Shown: one piece after another, positions 1-7,329 of the stretch | Numbering within the stretch: position 1 is the stretch's first letter | Layout of the letters: every line of letters starts with the position of its first letter | Source: JAWOFN01 sp046497505 [NCBI: bacterium] | GTDB lineage: Bacteria > Blakebacterota > Blakebacteria > Blakebacterales | Assembly (NCBI GenBank): GCA_046497505.1 | Contig: JAWOFN010000069.1 | Location: 1-26,189 of the forward strand | DNA length: 26,189 nt | Reading direction: 5' to 3' | Position numbers and translations under genes: made by a program | The notes under the pieces: generated by a model | Databases searched by the model: none | Told to the model about the DNA's origin: nothing | Seen by the model: only the letters and a program-made list of their open reading frames with translations

Positions 1-129
1 GCCACCGACCTCATCGTGATGGCCACGCACGGGTATTCGGGCCTCCAGCAGGCCCTGCTGGGCAGCACCACCGATCGTGTGATCCGGAACACCCCGTGCC
101 CCGTACTCGTGATCCGATCCTCGGACTGA
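1..129 (+). CDS. Universal stress protein (UspA family), 3' end only
   Basis: The window opens in frame inside a gene whose last 42 codons are visible. They read ATDLIVMATHGYSG, then a G-S-T-T-D-R-V-I-R stretch, and end in TPCPVLVIRSSD. This is the C-terminal nucleotide-binding signature of UspA proteins (G-x2-G ... G-S/T ... CPVLVVR), which in ATP-binding members contacts the phosphates. The start lies outside the window, so the length and the number of Usp domains are unknown. The stop is 39 bases before trxB on the same strand with no terminator between them, so the two are probably cotranscribed. The family is clear; the stress that induces it cannot be told from the sequence. Confidence 0.85.
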   Translation, partial: ATDLIVMATHGYSGLQQALLGSTTDRVIRNTPCPVLVIRSSD

Positions 130-168
130 GCTTCGGAAGGGGCACCTCATCCCAGGAGAGACAGCAGT

Positions 169-1143
169 ATGAGTGAGCAGAAGGTACACAACGTCATCAT
201 CATCGGGTCGGGGCCCGCCGGTCTCACGGCTGCTCTCTACAATGCCCGGGCGGACCTGGAGCCCGTCGTTTTCGAGGGACCCCAGCCGGGGGGGCAGCTC
301 ACCATCACCACCGAGGTGGAGAACTTCCCCGGATTCCCCGAGGGGATCGAGGGACCGGAGATGATGCAGCTCTTCCGCAAGCAGGCAGAACGCTTCGGAG
401 CTGATTGCCGCTTCGAGACGGTGGAATCCGTCGACTTCTCGAAGCGCCCCTTCAGGGTGACCACCGAGAAGGGGGACTATCGGGGCAAGTCGGTCATCAT
501 CTCGACCGGAGCCAGTGCCAGGTGGCTGGACCTGCCTTCCGAACAGGAATACCGGGGCCGGGGGGTATCCGCCTGCGCCACCTGCGACGGGTTCTTCTTC
601 AAGGACAAGGTCATCGCGGTGGTGGGCGGAGGGGACACGGCCATGGAAGAGGCACTCTTCCTCACCAAGTTCGGGTCGAAGGTGTATGTGGTCCACCGAC
701 GGGGCGAACTCCGGGCAAGCCAGATCATGGCGGACCGGGCCCTGGCGGAGGAGAAGATCGAGTTCATCTGGGACACGGTGGTGACCGAGGTCCTGGGGGA
801 CGGCCAGGGAATCACCGGCCTGCGCCTGGAGAACACCGAGACGGGTGAGGAGTCGACCATGGAGGTGGGCGGACTCTTCATCGCCATCGGTCATGAGCCG
901 AACACCGAGCTCTTCGAGGGCATCCTGGAGATGAACGAGACGGGCTACCTGATAACCGACGGGGTCCGGACCGGTATCGAAGGGGTCTACGCCAGCGGGG
1001 ACGTCATGGACAAGGTCTACCGTCAGGCGGTCACCGCGGCCGGGACGGGCTGCATGGCGGCCATCGAGGCCGAGCGTTGGCTGGCGGAGAAGGAAGCTGA
1101 AGAAGCGGAAGCCGCCAAAGCCGCCGCGACGGAGGAAGCCTGA
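169..1143 (+). CDS. trxB: Thioredoxin-disulfide reductase
   Basis: This cytoplasmic FAD flavoenzyme passes electrons from NADPH to thioredoxin. The N-terminal FAD-binding motif GSGPAG is at residues 14-19, the redox-active CATC at 136-139, the NADPH-binding GGGDTAMEEA at 153-162 with HRR following, and the C-terminal FAD motif with ASGD near residue 275. The 324 residues match low-molecular-weight bacterial TrxB plus about 20 extra residues, a tail rich in Ala, Glu and Lys that looks like a disordered extension. The ATG at 169 has GGAGAG at 155-160, a good spacing. The stop overlaps the next small ORF (TGATG), so downstream genes are probably translationally coupled. No thioredoxin gene is visible in the window. 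Confidence 0.97.
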   Translation: MSEQKVHNVIIIGSGPAGLTAALYNARADLEPVVFEGPQPGGQLTITTEVENFPGFPEGIEGPEMMQLFRKQAERFGADCRFETVESVDFSKRPFRVTTEKGDYRGKSVIISTGASARWLDLPSEQEYRGRGVSACATCDGFFFKDKVIAVVGGGDTAMEEALFLTKFGSKVYVVHRRGELRASQIMADRALAEEKIEFIWDTVVTEVLGDGQGITGLRLENTETGEESTMEVGGLFIAIGHEPNTELFEGILEMNETGYLITDGVRTGIEGVYASGDVMDKVYRQAVTAAGTGCMAAIEAERWLAEKEAEEAEAAKAAATEEA

Positions 1144-1274
1144 TGTCCCACCGGGACGAGGGGCCGGTGATAACGGGCCCCGAGATCCGCACCTGCCTGG
1201 AGGGACTCCACCCCGGTATGGACCCCCTCCCCGCCGGCGACGGACTCGCAGTGAGCGTGAAGGCGGCGCTATGA
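1143..1274 (+). CDS. 43-codon ORF coupled to both neighbours, unknown function
   Basis: An ATG at 1143 shares bases with the trxB stop (TGATG), and the ORF's TGA at 1272-1274 overlaps the ATG of the next gene (ATGA). GGAGG at 1131-1135 lies seven bases before the start, a strong ribosome-binding site that trxB's own coding does not need. The protein begins MSHRDEGPVITGPEIRTCLE and ends VSVKAAL. It is mildly acidic, has a single Cys at residue 18, and shows no signal peptide, membrane segment or recognisable motif. It fills the whole gap between trxB and the hydrolase gene. It could be a real small protein, a translational relay that delivers ribosomes to the next gene, or chance. It is in a different frame from both neighbours, so it is not an extension of either. 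Confidence 0.5.
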   Translation: MSHRDEGPVITGPEIRTCLEGLHPGMDPLPAGDGLAVSVKAAL

Positions 1275-2182
1275 CCACCCGTGTGGGCAGATGGTCCCTG
1301 GAATCGGTACCGACCGGGGATTTCGCACTCGATGGCGGAGCCATGTTCGGCGTGGTGCCCAAGCCCCTCTGGAGCAGGGAACATCCCGCCGACGAGGAGA
1401 ACCGCATCGATATGACCATGCGTGCCCTCCTCCTCCGGGGCGAGGTGGAGGGGACCGAACGCATCGTCCTGGTGGACACCGGTGCGGGGGACAAGCTCAC
1501 CCCGAAGATGTGTTCCATCTATCGCATCGACTACGGTCAGCACGATCTGCTGGGGAGCCTGGCTGCGGCGGGTGTGGCCCCCGCCCAGGTCACCGACGTC
1601 ATCCTCACCCATCTCCATTTCGATCACTGCGGCGGGGGAACCACGCTCCGGGACGCGACCGAGCACCGGGATGAGATGGAAGAGGGAGAGGGGCCGGGGG
1701 CGGTCCCCACCTTTCCTAACGCCGCATACCACGTGCAGCGGGCCCAGTGGGAGTGGGCGATGGACCCCAGCGAGCGGGACCGAGCCTCCTTTTTCGGAGA
1801 GAACTTCCTCCCCCTCAAGGAGCATGGTCAGCTCCACCTGGTGGAGGGCGAGGTCGAGCTGCTCCCCGACGTGCACCTGGTGGTGGTGAACGGCCACACC
1901 CCGGGTCAGCAGCTGCCGCTCATACGCACCATGCGGCGCACGTTCTTCTACTGCGGGGACCTCTTCCCCACAGCCAGCCACATCCCCTTCCCATGGATCA
2001 TGGGATACGACCTGCAGCCCCTTGAGACCCTGGGAGAGAAGAAAAGGCTGCTGCCCCAGGCGGTGGAGGAGGAGTGGGTCCTCTACTTCGAACACGACGC
2101 GGGCAGGGAGTGCTCGGTGGCCGTCGCCACCGAGGAGGGCTATGCCGCCGGTGATGCGTTCGAACTGGCTGACTGCATCTGA
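1271..2182 (+). CDS. MBL-fold metallo-hydrolase
   Basis: This 303-residue metallo-beta-lactamase-fold enzyme carries the full dinuclear metal site: THLHFDHCGG at 113-122 (H114, H116, D118, H119), NGHTPGQQ with H209, YCGDLF with D230, and YFEHDAG with H275. The order and spacing resemble the lactonase-like branch (AHL lactonases and relatives), but the substrate cannot be decided from sequence, and hydrolysis of another ester or lactone is equally possible. There is no signal peptide, so it is likely cytoplasmic. The start overlaps the stop of the 43-codon ORF by four bases and only a weak purine-rich stretch precedes it, which suggests translational coupling within the usp-trxB unit. Confidence 0.88.
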   Translation: MTTRVGRWSLESVPTGDFALDGGAMFGVVPKPLWSREHPADEENRIDMTMRALLLRGEVEGTERIVLVDTGAGDKLTPKMCSIYRIDYGQHDLLGSLAAAGVAPAQVTDVILTHLHFDHCGGGTTLRDATEHRDEMEEGEGPGAVPTFPNAAYHVQRAQWEWAMDPSERDRASFFGENFLPLKEHGQLHLVEGEVELLPDVHLVVVNGHTPGQQLPLIRTMRRTFFYCGDLFPTASHIPFPWIMGYDLQPLETLGEKKRLLPQAVEEEWVLYFEHDAGRECSVAVATEEGYAAGDAFELADCI

Positions 2183-2249
2183 ACGGACCCCCTATAGAGA
2201 GGGGGGGAAGGGCGGAGTAACGCCGGACCTGGAGGTCCGAAATTCGAGG
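2183..2249 (+). other. Gap with two small hairpins after the hydrolase gene
   Basis: Two inverted repeats follow the hydrolase stop. CCCCCT at 2188-2193 pairs with AGGGGG at 2200-2205 across a six-base loop. CGGACC at 2224-2229 pairs with GGTCCG at 2234-2239 across TGGA. Neither is followed by a T-run, so they may end the upstream transcript by a non-canonical route or be 3'-end stabilisers. Confidence 0.3.
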
Positions 2250-2278
2250 TTGCACCCCCTTCGGTCCGTTCATACTGT
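2250..2278 (+). promoter_or_regulatory. Candidate promoter of the ferredoxin gene
   Basis: TTGCAC at 2250-2255 and TACTGT at 2273-2278 are separated by exactly 17 bases, about 58 bases before the ferredoxin ATG. This fits a sigma-70-type promoter, but each hexamer is only a partial match. The ribosome-binding site AGGAAGGA at 2320-2327 follows in a good position. Confidence 0.35.
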
Positions 2279-2336
2279 GCAGGTGTAACGGGGTAGCAGC
2301 GTGCCAAATGCTCAATCGTAGGAAGGACCCTCAGAC

Positions 2337-2594
2337 ATGACGTACATCATCGCTGAGCCATGCGTCGACACACGCGGTGTCCTTGGTGTCGACGTCTGTC
2401 CGGTGGACTGCATCCACCCGACGAAGGACGAGCCGGAGTTCGAAGAGGCCGACCAGCTCTACATCGACCCTGATGAGTGCATCGACTGCGGTGCATGTGA
2501 GCCGGTCTGCCCCGTGGAGGCCATCTTCCCCGAGGACGAGGTCCCGGAGAAGTGGAGTGCTTTCACTCAGAAGAACTACGACTACTTCGGCTGA
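2337..2594 (+). CDS. Ferredoxin of the 7Fe/8Fe type, one cluster-I cysteine missing
   Basis: This 85-residue acidic cytoplasmic electron carrier aligns along its whole length with 7Fe FdxA-type ferredoxins: MTYIIAEPC at the start, CPVDCIHP at 21-28, CIDCGACEPVCPVEAI at 48-63 and an aromatic C-terminus. The Cys present are 9, 21, 25, 48, 51, 54 and 58. In the family the pattern is C-x7-C-x3-CP, but the second Cys is replaced here by Gly17 (codon GGT, one base from TGT). The [4Fe-4S] ligands (21, 48, 51, 54) remain, while the other cluster would keep only Cys9 and Cys58. It may hold a single cluster or use another ligand such as an Asp. The gene is probably monocistronic, ahead of a strong terminator. 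Confidence 0.93.
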   Translation: MTYIIAEPCVDTRGVLGVDVCPVDCIHPTKDEPEFEEADQLYIDPDECIDCGACEPVCPVEAIFPEDEVPEKWSAFTQKNYDYFG

Positions 2595-2877
2595 AACTGG
2601 CCCCGGCACGCGCAGGACCCCGCCGAGCGGGGTGTGCGCCTCGGGACAGTGACGCCCGCCCCGTTCCGGGGCATTCTGCGGTTCCCGGCCGTCCGGCCGG
2701 GAACCGCTTCATATTTTGCCCTTCACCCTTACGATCGGCCGGGGGACCGATCCCCCGGTGGCTGCCGGGAGGTTCCCCGATCTTATCGTACCGCCTCACT
2801 ATGCTTGGTAGGGTGCCGGGCGGCGCATACCGTCACGGAAAGGACGGCGCAGACCCCAGGGAAGAGGAGTGATTCGG
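2595..2877. other. Ferredoxin-thyX intergenic region with four successive hairpins
   Basis: This 283-base gap has no convincing gene. It holds four tight stem-loops: 2618-2632 (CCCCGC/GCGGGG), 2658-2672 (GCCCCG/CGGGGC), the terminator at 2678-2717, and 2739-2758 (CCGGGGGA/TCCCCCGG with loop CCGA). After them TATGCT at 2800-2805 could be a -10 box for thyX, but no good -35 is seen. The thyX ribosome-binding site AGAGGAG lies at 2863-2869. Confidence 0.45.
2678..2717 (+). terminator. Rho-independent terminator after the ferredoxin gene
   Basis: A perfect 13-base inverted repeat (left arm 2678-2690, loop GTCC at 2691-2694, right arm 2695-2707) is followed by TTCATATTTT. This is the clearest intrinsic terminator in the window. 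Confidence 0.85.
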
Positions 2878-3705
2878 GTGAGCGAGAAGCGGTATTCCTC
2901 CCCGGAAGAGGAGGAGGTCCACGCAGCGGAACTGGCCCAGACGGAGGATGAGGGGCTCAGGGAGTCGGCCGAGGAGCGTCTGAGCGACCTGGTGGAAGCG
3001 GTCTGGGAGCGCGAGGTCCTGGATCGAGGGTTCGTCCGACTGGTGGAGTACATGGGGGGGGACGCCGCGGTGGTCCAGTCCGCCAGGGTCTCGTTCGGTC
3101 ACGGGAGCAAGGGAGAGGAGAAGGACCGGCGTCTCATCGACTACCTCATCAAGCATCACCACGAGACCCCCTTCGAGCACGCGGTCTTCAAATTCCATGT
3201 GAAGTGTCCCATCTTCGTCGCCCGCCAGTGGTTCCGCCACCGCTGGGCCAGCTACAACGAGATCTCGGGACGCTACACCACCTTCGACGAGGGGGAGATG
3301 CACCTGCCCGAGATGCTGCGTGTCCCGGACCGGGCCAACAAGCAGGGGAGCAGGGGAGGTATCGATTCCAGCGAGGAGGAGAGGCTGCTCCGGAAGATGA
3401 AAGACCACCAGGAGGCGGCCTGGGGACTCTACCGGGAACTCATGGAGCGGGGGGTGGCCAGGGAGATCGCCAGGGAGGTGCTCCCCCTCTCTCTCTTCAC
3501 CGAGTTCTACTGGACCGTGAACGCCCGCAGCCTCATGAACTTCATCCGTCTGCGGGCCGAGGAGCACGCCCAGTACGAGATCCGGGTCTACGCCCTGGCG
3601 CTGCGTGATGTCTTCCGGGAGACCATGCCCTGGACGTACGATGCCTTCCGGGAACACATCTGGAAAGACCTCTCGACCGGTCTGGAGGATGGTCGGGAGA
3701 CGTGA
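2878..3705 (+). CDS. thyX: FAD-dependent thymidylate synthase ThyX
   Basis: The enzyme makes dTMP from dUMP using methylenetetrahydrofolate, FAD and NADPH, as an alternative to ThyA. The ThyX signature RHRxxSxNExSxRY is present as RHRWASYNEISGRY, about residues 120-133, and the substrate-binding NARSLMNFIRLR segment follows near residue 215. I chose the GTG at 2878 because AGAGGAG (2863-2869) sits eight bases before it. An in-frame GTG at 2869 would overlap that site. The protein is about 275 residues, with roughly 40 acidic N-terminal residues ahead of the conserved core. No thyA is seen here. The stop is 26 bases before a pilin-like gene on the same strand, so the two may be cotranscribed. 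Confidence 0.95.
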   Translation: MSEKRYSSPEEEEVHAAELAQTEDEGLRESAEERLSDLVEAVWEREVLDRGFVRLVEYMGGDAAVVQSARVSFGHGSKGEEKDRRLIDYLIKHHHETPFEHAVFKFHVKCPIFVARQWFRHRWASYNEISGRYTTFDEGEMHLPEMLRVPDRANKQGSRGGIDSSEEERLLRKMKDHQEAAWGLYRELMERGVAREIAREVLPLSLFTEFYWTVNARSLMNFIRLRAEEHAQYEIRVYALALRDVFRETMPWTYDAFREHIWKDLSTGLEDGRET

Positions 3706-3731
3706 GACCGCCGCCAGCAGGAGGACCCACC

Positions 3732-4148
3732 GTGGAAAGGCGAATCGACCCGGCCGGGGGCATGACACTCATCGAGCTCCTCGTCGTGCTCGTGATCGTC
3801 GCGGTCCTCACGGCCATCGCCATCCCGCGCTACTCGACCATCAAGGACCGGGCGCGGATATCCGCCGCCGAGACCGACCTCTACCAGGCCATGCGGGGGC
3901 TCTGGCTCTACCAGACCGAGAACGACTCCCTCCACCACCCTGAGACGGACATGATCACCAACCATCAGCAGCTGCGCCAGGTGGTCCGGGACTACATCGG
4001 CCTGATACCGAACGAGGAGAACTCCAACTTCGTCTTCGTCTCCTACGCCGCGGACGATACCTCCTTCACCATCGTGGCGCGCGCGAAGGACTCGAGGAGC
4101 ACGATCCTCACCGGGAGCATGGACGGCATCACCCGTACCGTACCCTGA
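3732..4148 (+). CDS. Type IV pilin / type II secretion pseudopilin-like protein
   Basis: This small protein has a class-III prepilin signal: a short charged leader MERRIDPAGG, cleavage after Gly10, then MTLIELLVVLVIVAVLTAI, the hydrophobic helix with the invariant Glu at mature position 5. Prepilin peptidase would cut and N-methylate it, leaving about 128 residues. The GTG at 3732 is preferred over the in-frame GTG at 3702 because AGGAGG at 3719-3724 is seven bases upstream and the resulting leader has normal length. The mature C-terminal domain has no cysteines or known signature. It stands alone, with no pilus assembly, ATPase or peptidase gene in the window, so whether it is a major pilin, minor pilin or pseudopilin is open. 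Confidence 0.85.
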   Translation: MERRIDPAGGMTLIELLVVLVIVAVLTAIAIPRYSTIKDRARISAAETDLYQAMRGLWLYQTENDSLHHPETDMITNHQQLRQVVRDYIGLIPNEENSNFVFVSYAADDTSFTIVARAKDSRSTILTGSMDGITRTVP

Positions 4149-4196
4149 GAGATCTCCGCTCCCCGGGGAAGCCGAGGGATCGACATCGGACGGCAA

Positions 4197-4233
4197 AGAG
4201 GAAGGGCGGCCCCGCCGGGGCCGCCCTTCCTCT
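4197..4233. terminator. Bidirectional stem-loop between convergent genes
   Basis: A perfect 17-base inverted repeat (left arm 4197-4213, loop GCC, right arm 4217-4233) lies between the pilin stop and the stop of the outer-membrane protein gene. A short A-run before it reads as TTT on the minus strand. The T-run is poor on the plus strand, so termination there may rest on the very stable stem. Confidence 0.7.
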
Positions 4234-4265
4234 CACGGCTTCGAACCATCGTATGCCGGGCAGGG

Positions 4266-5423
4266 CTACCAGCCGATCCCGACACTCACGACGAAGGTCT
4301 CCTCTTCTTCCAGCTCGTGGGTGCTCGGGTTGAAGCTGGGACGGTCGGTGAAGGCCACCCCTACGTCCACGACCAGGAAGTGCAGGGAGGCCCCGTAGCT
4401 GAAGCTGCCCTGGTACATGCCGGCCCGGGCTGAGAGTCCCAGTGGGAGCTTCACCTCCGCACCCAACAGGAACTTGTCCAGGTCCCCGATGAACTCCTCG
4501 CCCCGCACGTTGGTGATGTCCAGGAGGTCCGCCTCCACGGTGATGTCCCGGATGATGAAGGTCGGGATCCCCATCAGGAGTTCCAGCGGCTTCAGCCGGA
4601 CACCCGCGGCGACCTCAGGCTCCCAGTCCGCGCCTTCCATGCTGCTCACCAGGCCGCGTACCACGCCCCCCACCGCCAATGCCTTCGTGAGTGTGACCGT
4701 GGCCCCGGCGTCCACGCTGAAGCCGGACTCCGGGTCGCTCAGGTTGTCGTTGATCTCGCCGATGAGATCCGCCTCCGAGTTGAACTGCTCGGGATCGAAG
4801 GACATGATGCCCGTGTACTGACGCTGCATGTACCGGACGCCCACACCGGCATGGAGGATGGGCAGGAGCTGCATCCCCAGCCCCCCGTTGAGGACCAGGT
4901 CGTTGGTGCCGTACAGCTGGAGCTTCGGCTTATCCACGCCGTAGGGCTGTGGGACGTGGAGGGCGGTCTTCGCCCGCGTCACCGAATAGGCGCTCAGGCT
5001 GAACTTCCCCATCTGGATCCCGATCATGGGATCCAGGTCCAGGTTCACCCACCGGTCACCGAACTCGTTCGCGGTCTGTGTGGCGAAGGCGATGTCCGAG
5101 GCGTGGTTGTTGCCCCAGTCCTCGAAGTTGTCGCTGTGGGTCTCCACGTAGTCGATCATGTCCAGCAGGGTGCGGTTGGTGGCCACCTGTACCATGGGGA
5201 TGTAGATGTGGAACCCGCCGGTGAGGGAGAGTCCCCCGGGGTTGAAGTAGCCCATCTCGATGGGGCTCGCGGAGAGCAGTGTGGCACCCCCCATGGAGAG
5301 GGACCGGGTGCTGTACCGGATCGGGATGGGGGACTGGGCGAGTGCCGGTGCGGCCGTCATCAGCAGGAAGACGACTGCGAACAGAGCGGCGCCACGGTGG
5401 CGGCTGGCAGCGGAACGCTTCAA
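4266..5423 (-). CDS. Outer-membrane beta-barrel protein, PorV/TraF-like
   Basis: The protein has a signal peptide (KRSAASRHRGAALF, then a hydrophobic core ending in APALAQ) followed by SMGGA and an NPGGL motif. That pattern is seen in FadL/PorV/TraF-like barrels, where the early Gly-rich and NPAGL segments form the N-terminal plug. Alternating hydrophobic strands follow, and the C-terminus VSVGIGW ends in an aromatic residue as barrel proteins do. I prefer the TTG at 5423 because GAGAGG lies eight bases before it and it gives a normal signal peptide (385 residues). An ATG at 5486 would add 21 residues and is also possible, being close to the predicted transcript start. It is preceded on the same strand by polX. 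The ligand or partner is unknown. Confidence 0.75.
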   Translation of the reverse strand: MKRSAASRHRGAALFAVVFLLMTAAPALAQSPIPIRYSTRSLSMGGATLLSASPIEMGYFNPGGLSLTGGFHIYIPMVQVATNRTLLDMIDYVETHSDNFEDWGNNHASDIAFATQTANEFGDRWVNLDLDPMIGIQMGKFSLSAYSVTRAKTALHVPQPYGVDKPKLQLYGTNDLVLNGGLGMQLLPILHAGVGVRYMQRQYTGIMSFDPEQFNSEADLIGEINDNLSDPESGFSVDAGATVTLTKALAVGGVVRGLVSSMEGADWEPEVAAGVRLKPLELLMGIPTFIIRDITVEADLLDITNVRGEEFIGDLDKFLLGAEVKLPLGLSARAGMYQGSFSYGASLHFLVVDVGVAFTDRPSFNPSTHELEEEETFVVSVGIGW

Positions 5424-5502
5424 GGCGGATCCTCTCTCGGTTGCGGCCGGCGGTCGGCTGGCGGGGAACGCCGGCGTGAAGAACATCGGTCACTGGTACT
5501 TG

Positions 5503-5531
5503 ATTGTACGGGTCAGGGGCCAGTGAAGCAA
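5503..5531 (-). promoter_or_regulatory. Candidate promoter of the outer-membrane protein gene
   Basis: Read on the minus strand, TTGCTT (5531-5526) and TACAAT (5508-5503) are separated by exactly 17 bases. The predicted transcript start, near 5496, lies about 70 bases before the preferred TTG start and about 10 bases before the alternative ATG. It also means the gene need not depend on polX read-through. Confidence 0.55.
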
Positions 5532-5550
5532 GAAACGAGCTCTCGAGGGT

Positions 5551-7311
5551 TCAGGGGCGTTTTCTCCGGATCTCTTCCCTCATTGCGTCCGGGGGGAGGG
5601 TATTGACGACCATGTCGGCCTCCAGCCATGCCCGCCGCGCCACCTTGACCCCGAGGTCCATGAAGTCGAGTTGGCCCCGGCGATGGGCGTCGGTGCTGAT
5701 GAGGATCGGGATGCGCATGTCGGCGGCCTGCCGGGCGCGGCGGTCGGTGAGGTCGAGCCGGCGGGGGTTGGCGTTGATCTCCAGGGCGGTCCCGGTCTCC
5801 GCGGCTTTCTCCAGGACCCGGTCCATGTCGATGTCGTAGGGGTCCCGTTCTCCCAGAAGACGCCCTGTGGGGTGTCCCAGGGCGAAGGCGAAGGGGTTCT
5901 CCATGGCCCGGCACACCCGGCGGGTCTGCTCCTCTTCGCTCATGCCGAAGTGGGTGTGGACCGAGGCTATGACCACGTCGAGCCGCTCCAACAATCCGTC
6001 CGGGTAATCGAGGGAACCATCCTTCAGGATGTCCACCTCGGAGCCGGCGAGCACATCGATGTCGTCGAATGCGGCGTCGAGTTCGCGTACCCGCTCGATC
6101 TGCCGTTCCATCCGGTCCAGGCCCAGCCCGCCGGCTATCTTCAGGCTGCGGCTGTGGTCGGTGACGGCGATGTAGGCGTATCCCATGGTCCGGGCCGCCT
6201 CGACCAGTTCCTCCAGTGTCTGCTTGCCGTCGCTGGCATCGGTATGGGCGTGGAGGTCCCCGCGGATGTCGGCCGGTGTGATCAGTTCGGGGAGCCGGCC
6301 CTCCCGGGCCGCCTGGATCTCCCCCGTGTCCTCCCGAAGCTCAGGGGGGATCCAGGGGAGCCCCAGCGACTCGTAACAGCCCTCCTCGGTCTCCGAATGC
6401 ACCCGCTCGCCGCTCCCGGGGTCCTTACGTTCCGCGGGGTCCACGCCGGAGAGGTCGAAGATGCCGTACTCGCTCACCTTCAGGTCCTCCTTCATGGCCA
6501 TCTCACGGAGCCGGATGTTGTGTTCCTTGCTCCCGGTGAAGTAGAGGAGGGCCGCTCCCCACGTCTTCGGCTCCACCACCCGGAGGTCCACCTGCAGGTC
6601 ATCGTCGGTCCGTATGCTGGACCGGGTCTCCCCCCTGGCCAGCACCCGGGCCACCCCGGGCGCAGCGGTGAATACTTCCATCACCGGACCGGGGTCGGCG
6701 GAGGCCGCCAGGATGTCCACGTCCCCGATGGTCTCGCGCATGCGTCGGAGGCTGCCGGCGACGCTGACCTCCTCCACCCCCGTCGCGCCCCGGAGCAGAG
6801 CCACGAACTCCTCGGCTACGGGGAGGGCGAGGCCCAGGGGGCGCCGTTCGCTGACCCGGCGTACGAAGTCGATCCCCTCCAGGATGTTCTCCTGGCTCTT
6901 CGGCCCGAACCCTTCCAGCCCTGCCACCGCTCCGCTCCGGCAGGCGGCCTCCAGATGGTCCAGACTCTCCACCTGCAGTTCCCTGTGGAGTCTGACGGCG
7001 TTCTTCGGACCTACCCCGGGGATCCGGGTCATCTCCAGGAGCACCCGGGGTACCTGTTCCTTCAGTTCCCGGTGTTCGGCCACGCTCCCGCTCTCCACGA
7101 ACTCCCCTATCTTCTCGGCCAGGTCCTTGCCGATCCCGGGTATCTCCAGGAGGGTGTCCTCCTCGATGCGGTCCTCGACCTCCCCGTCGAGACCCTCCAG
7201 GGCCTGGGAAGCACGCTGATAGGCACGGACGCGGAAGGGGTTGGCCTCCTGCAGTTCCAGCAGGTCGGCCATCTCATCGAACAAACGGGCAAGTTGGACT
7301 TTGGAGGACAT
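5551..7311 (-). CDS. polX: DNA polymerase X family protein with PHP domain
   Basis: This bacterial PolX has 586 residues, the usual size, and is thought to act in gap filling and base-excision repair. The N-terminal helix-hairpin-helix region (to about residue 145) is followed by the polymerase beta-like palm: VAGSLRR at 184-190, GDVDIL with D197 and D199, and a third acidic residue D242. The C-terminal PHP domain carries all its metal ligands: H354/H356, D358, H386, E425, H452/H454, H480, and D541/H543, so 3'-5' exonuclease or AP-endonuclease activity is expected. The ATG at 7311 gives the family's normal N-terminus. The same frame stays open upstream only as antisense of the neighbouring gene. 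No good ribosome-binding site precedes it. Confidence 0.93.
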   Translation of the reverse strand: MSSKVQLARLFDEMADLLELQEANPFRVRAYQRASQALEGLDGEVEDRIEEDTLLEIPGIGKDLAEKIGEFVESGSVAEHRELKEQVPRVLLEMTRIPGVGPKNAVRLHRELQVESLDHLEAACRSGAVAGLEGFGPKSQENILEGIDFVRRVSERRPLGLALPVAEEFVALLRGATGVEEVSVAGSLRRMRETIGDVDILAASADPGPVMEVFTAAPGVARVLARGETRSSIRTDDDLQVDLRVVEPKTWGAALLYFTGSKEHNIRLREMAMKEDLKVSEYGIFDLSGVDPAERKDPGSGERVHSETEEGCYESLGLPWIPPELREDTGEIQAAREGRLPELITPADIRGDLHAHTDASDGKQTLEELVEAARTMGYAYIAVTDHSRSLKIAGGLGLDRMERQIERVRELDAAFDDIDVLAGSEVDILKDGSLDYPDGLLERLDVVIASVHTHFGMSEEEQTRRVCRAMENPFAFALGHPTGRLLGERDPYDIDMDRVLEKAAETGTALEINANPRRLDLTDRRARQAADMRIPILISTDAHRRGQLDFMDLGVKVARRAWLEADMVVNTLPPDAMREEIRRKRP

Positions 7312-7323
7312 GTCCCTAATATA
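7294..7323. promoter_or_regulatory. Overlapping divergent promoters with a shared -10 region
   Basis: The start codons of polX (minus, 7311) and the M61-like gene (plus, 7330) are separated by 18 bases. For the plus strand, TTGGAC at 7294-7299 and TAATAT at 7317-7322 are 17 bases apart, and the ATG follows the -10 box after seven bases. On the minus strand TATATT (7323-7318) ends six bases before the polX ATG; no good -35 is seen there. Neither gene has a clear ribosome-binding site. This is the layout of leaderless promoters (-10 box, 6-8 bases, ATG) known from Actinobacteria and Deinococcus. Confidence 0.5.
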
Positions 7324-7329
7324 GCCTCT

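Noticed and set aside
1031-2095. A 354-codon minus-strand frame across trxB and the hydrolase gene
   Set aside because: It covers two well-supported genes on the other strand and has only composition-driven sequence.
5671-7329. A long plus-strand open frame joined upstream of the M61-like gene
   Set aside because: It is antisense to polX and has no protein-like features; the signal peptide starts at the ATG at 7330.
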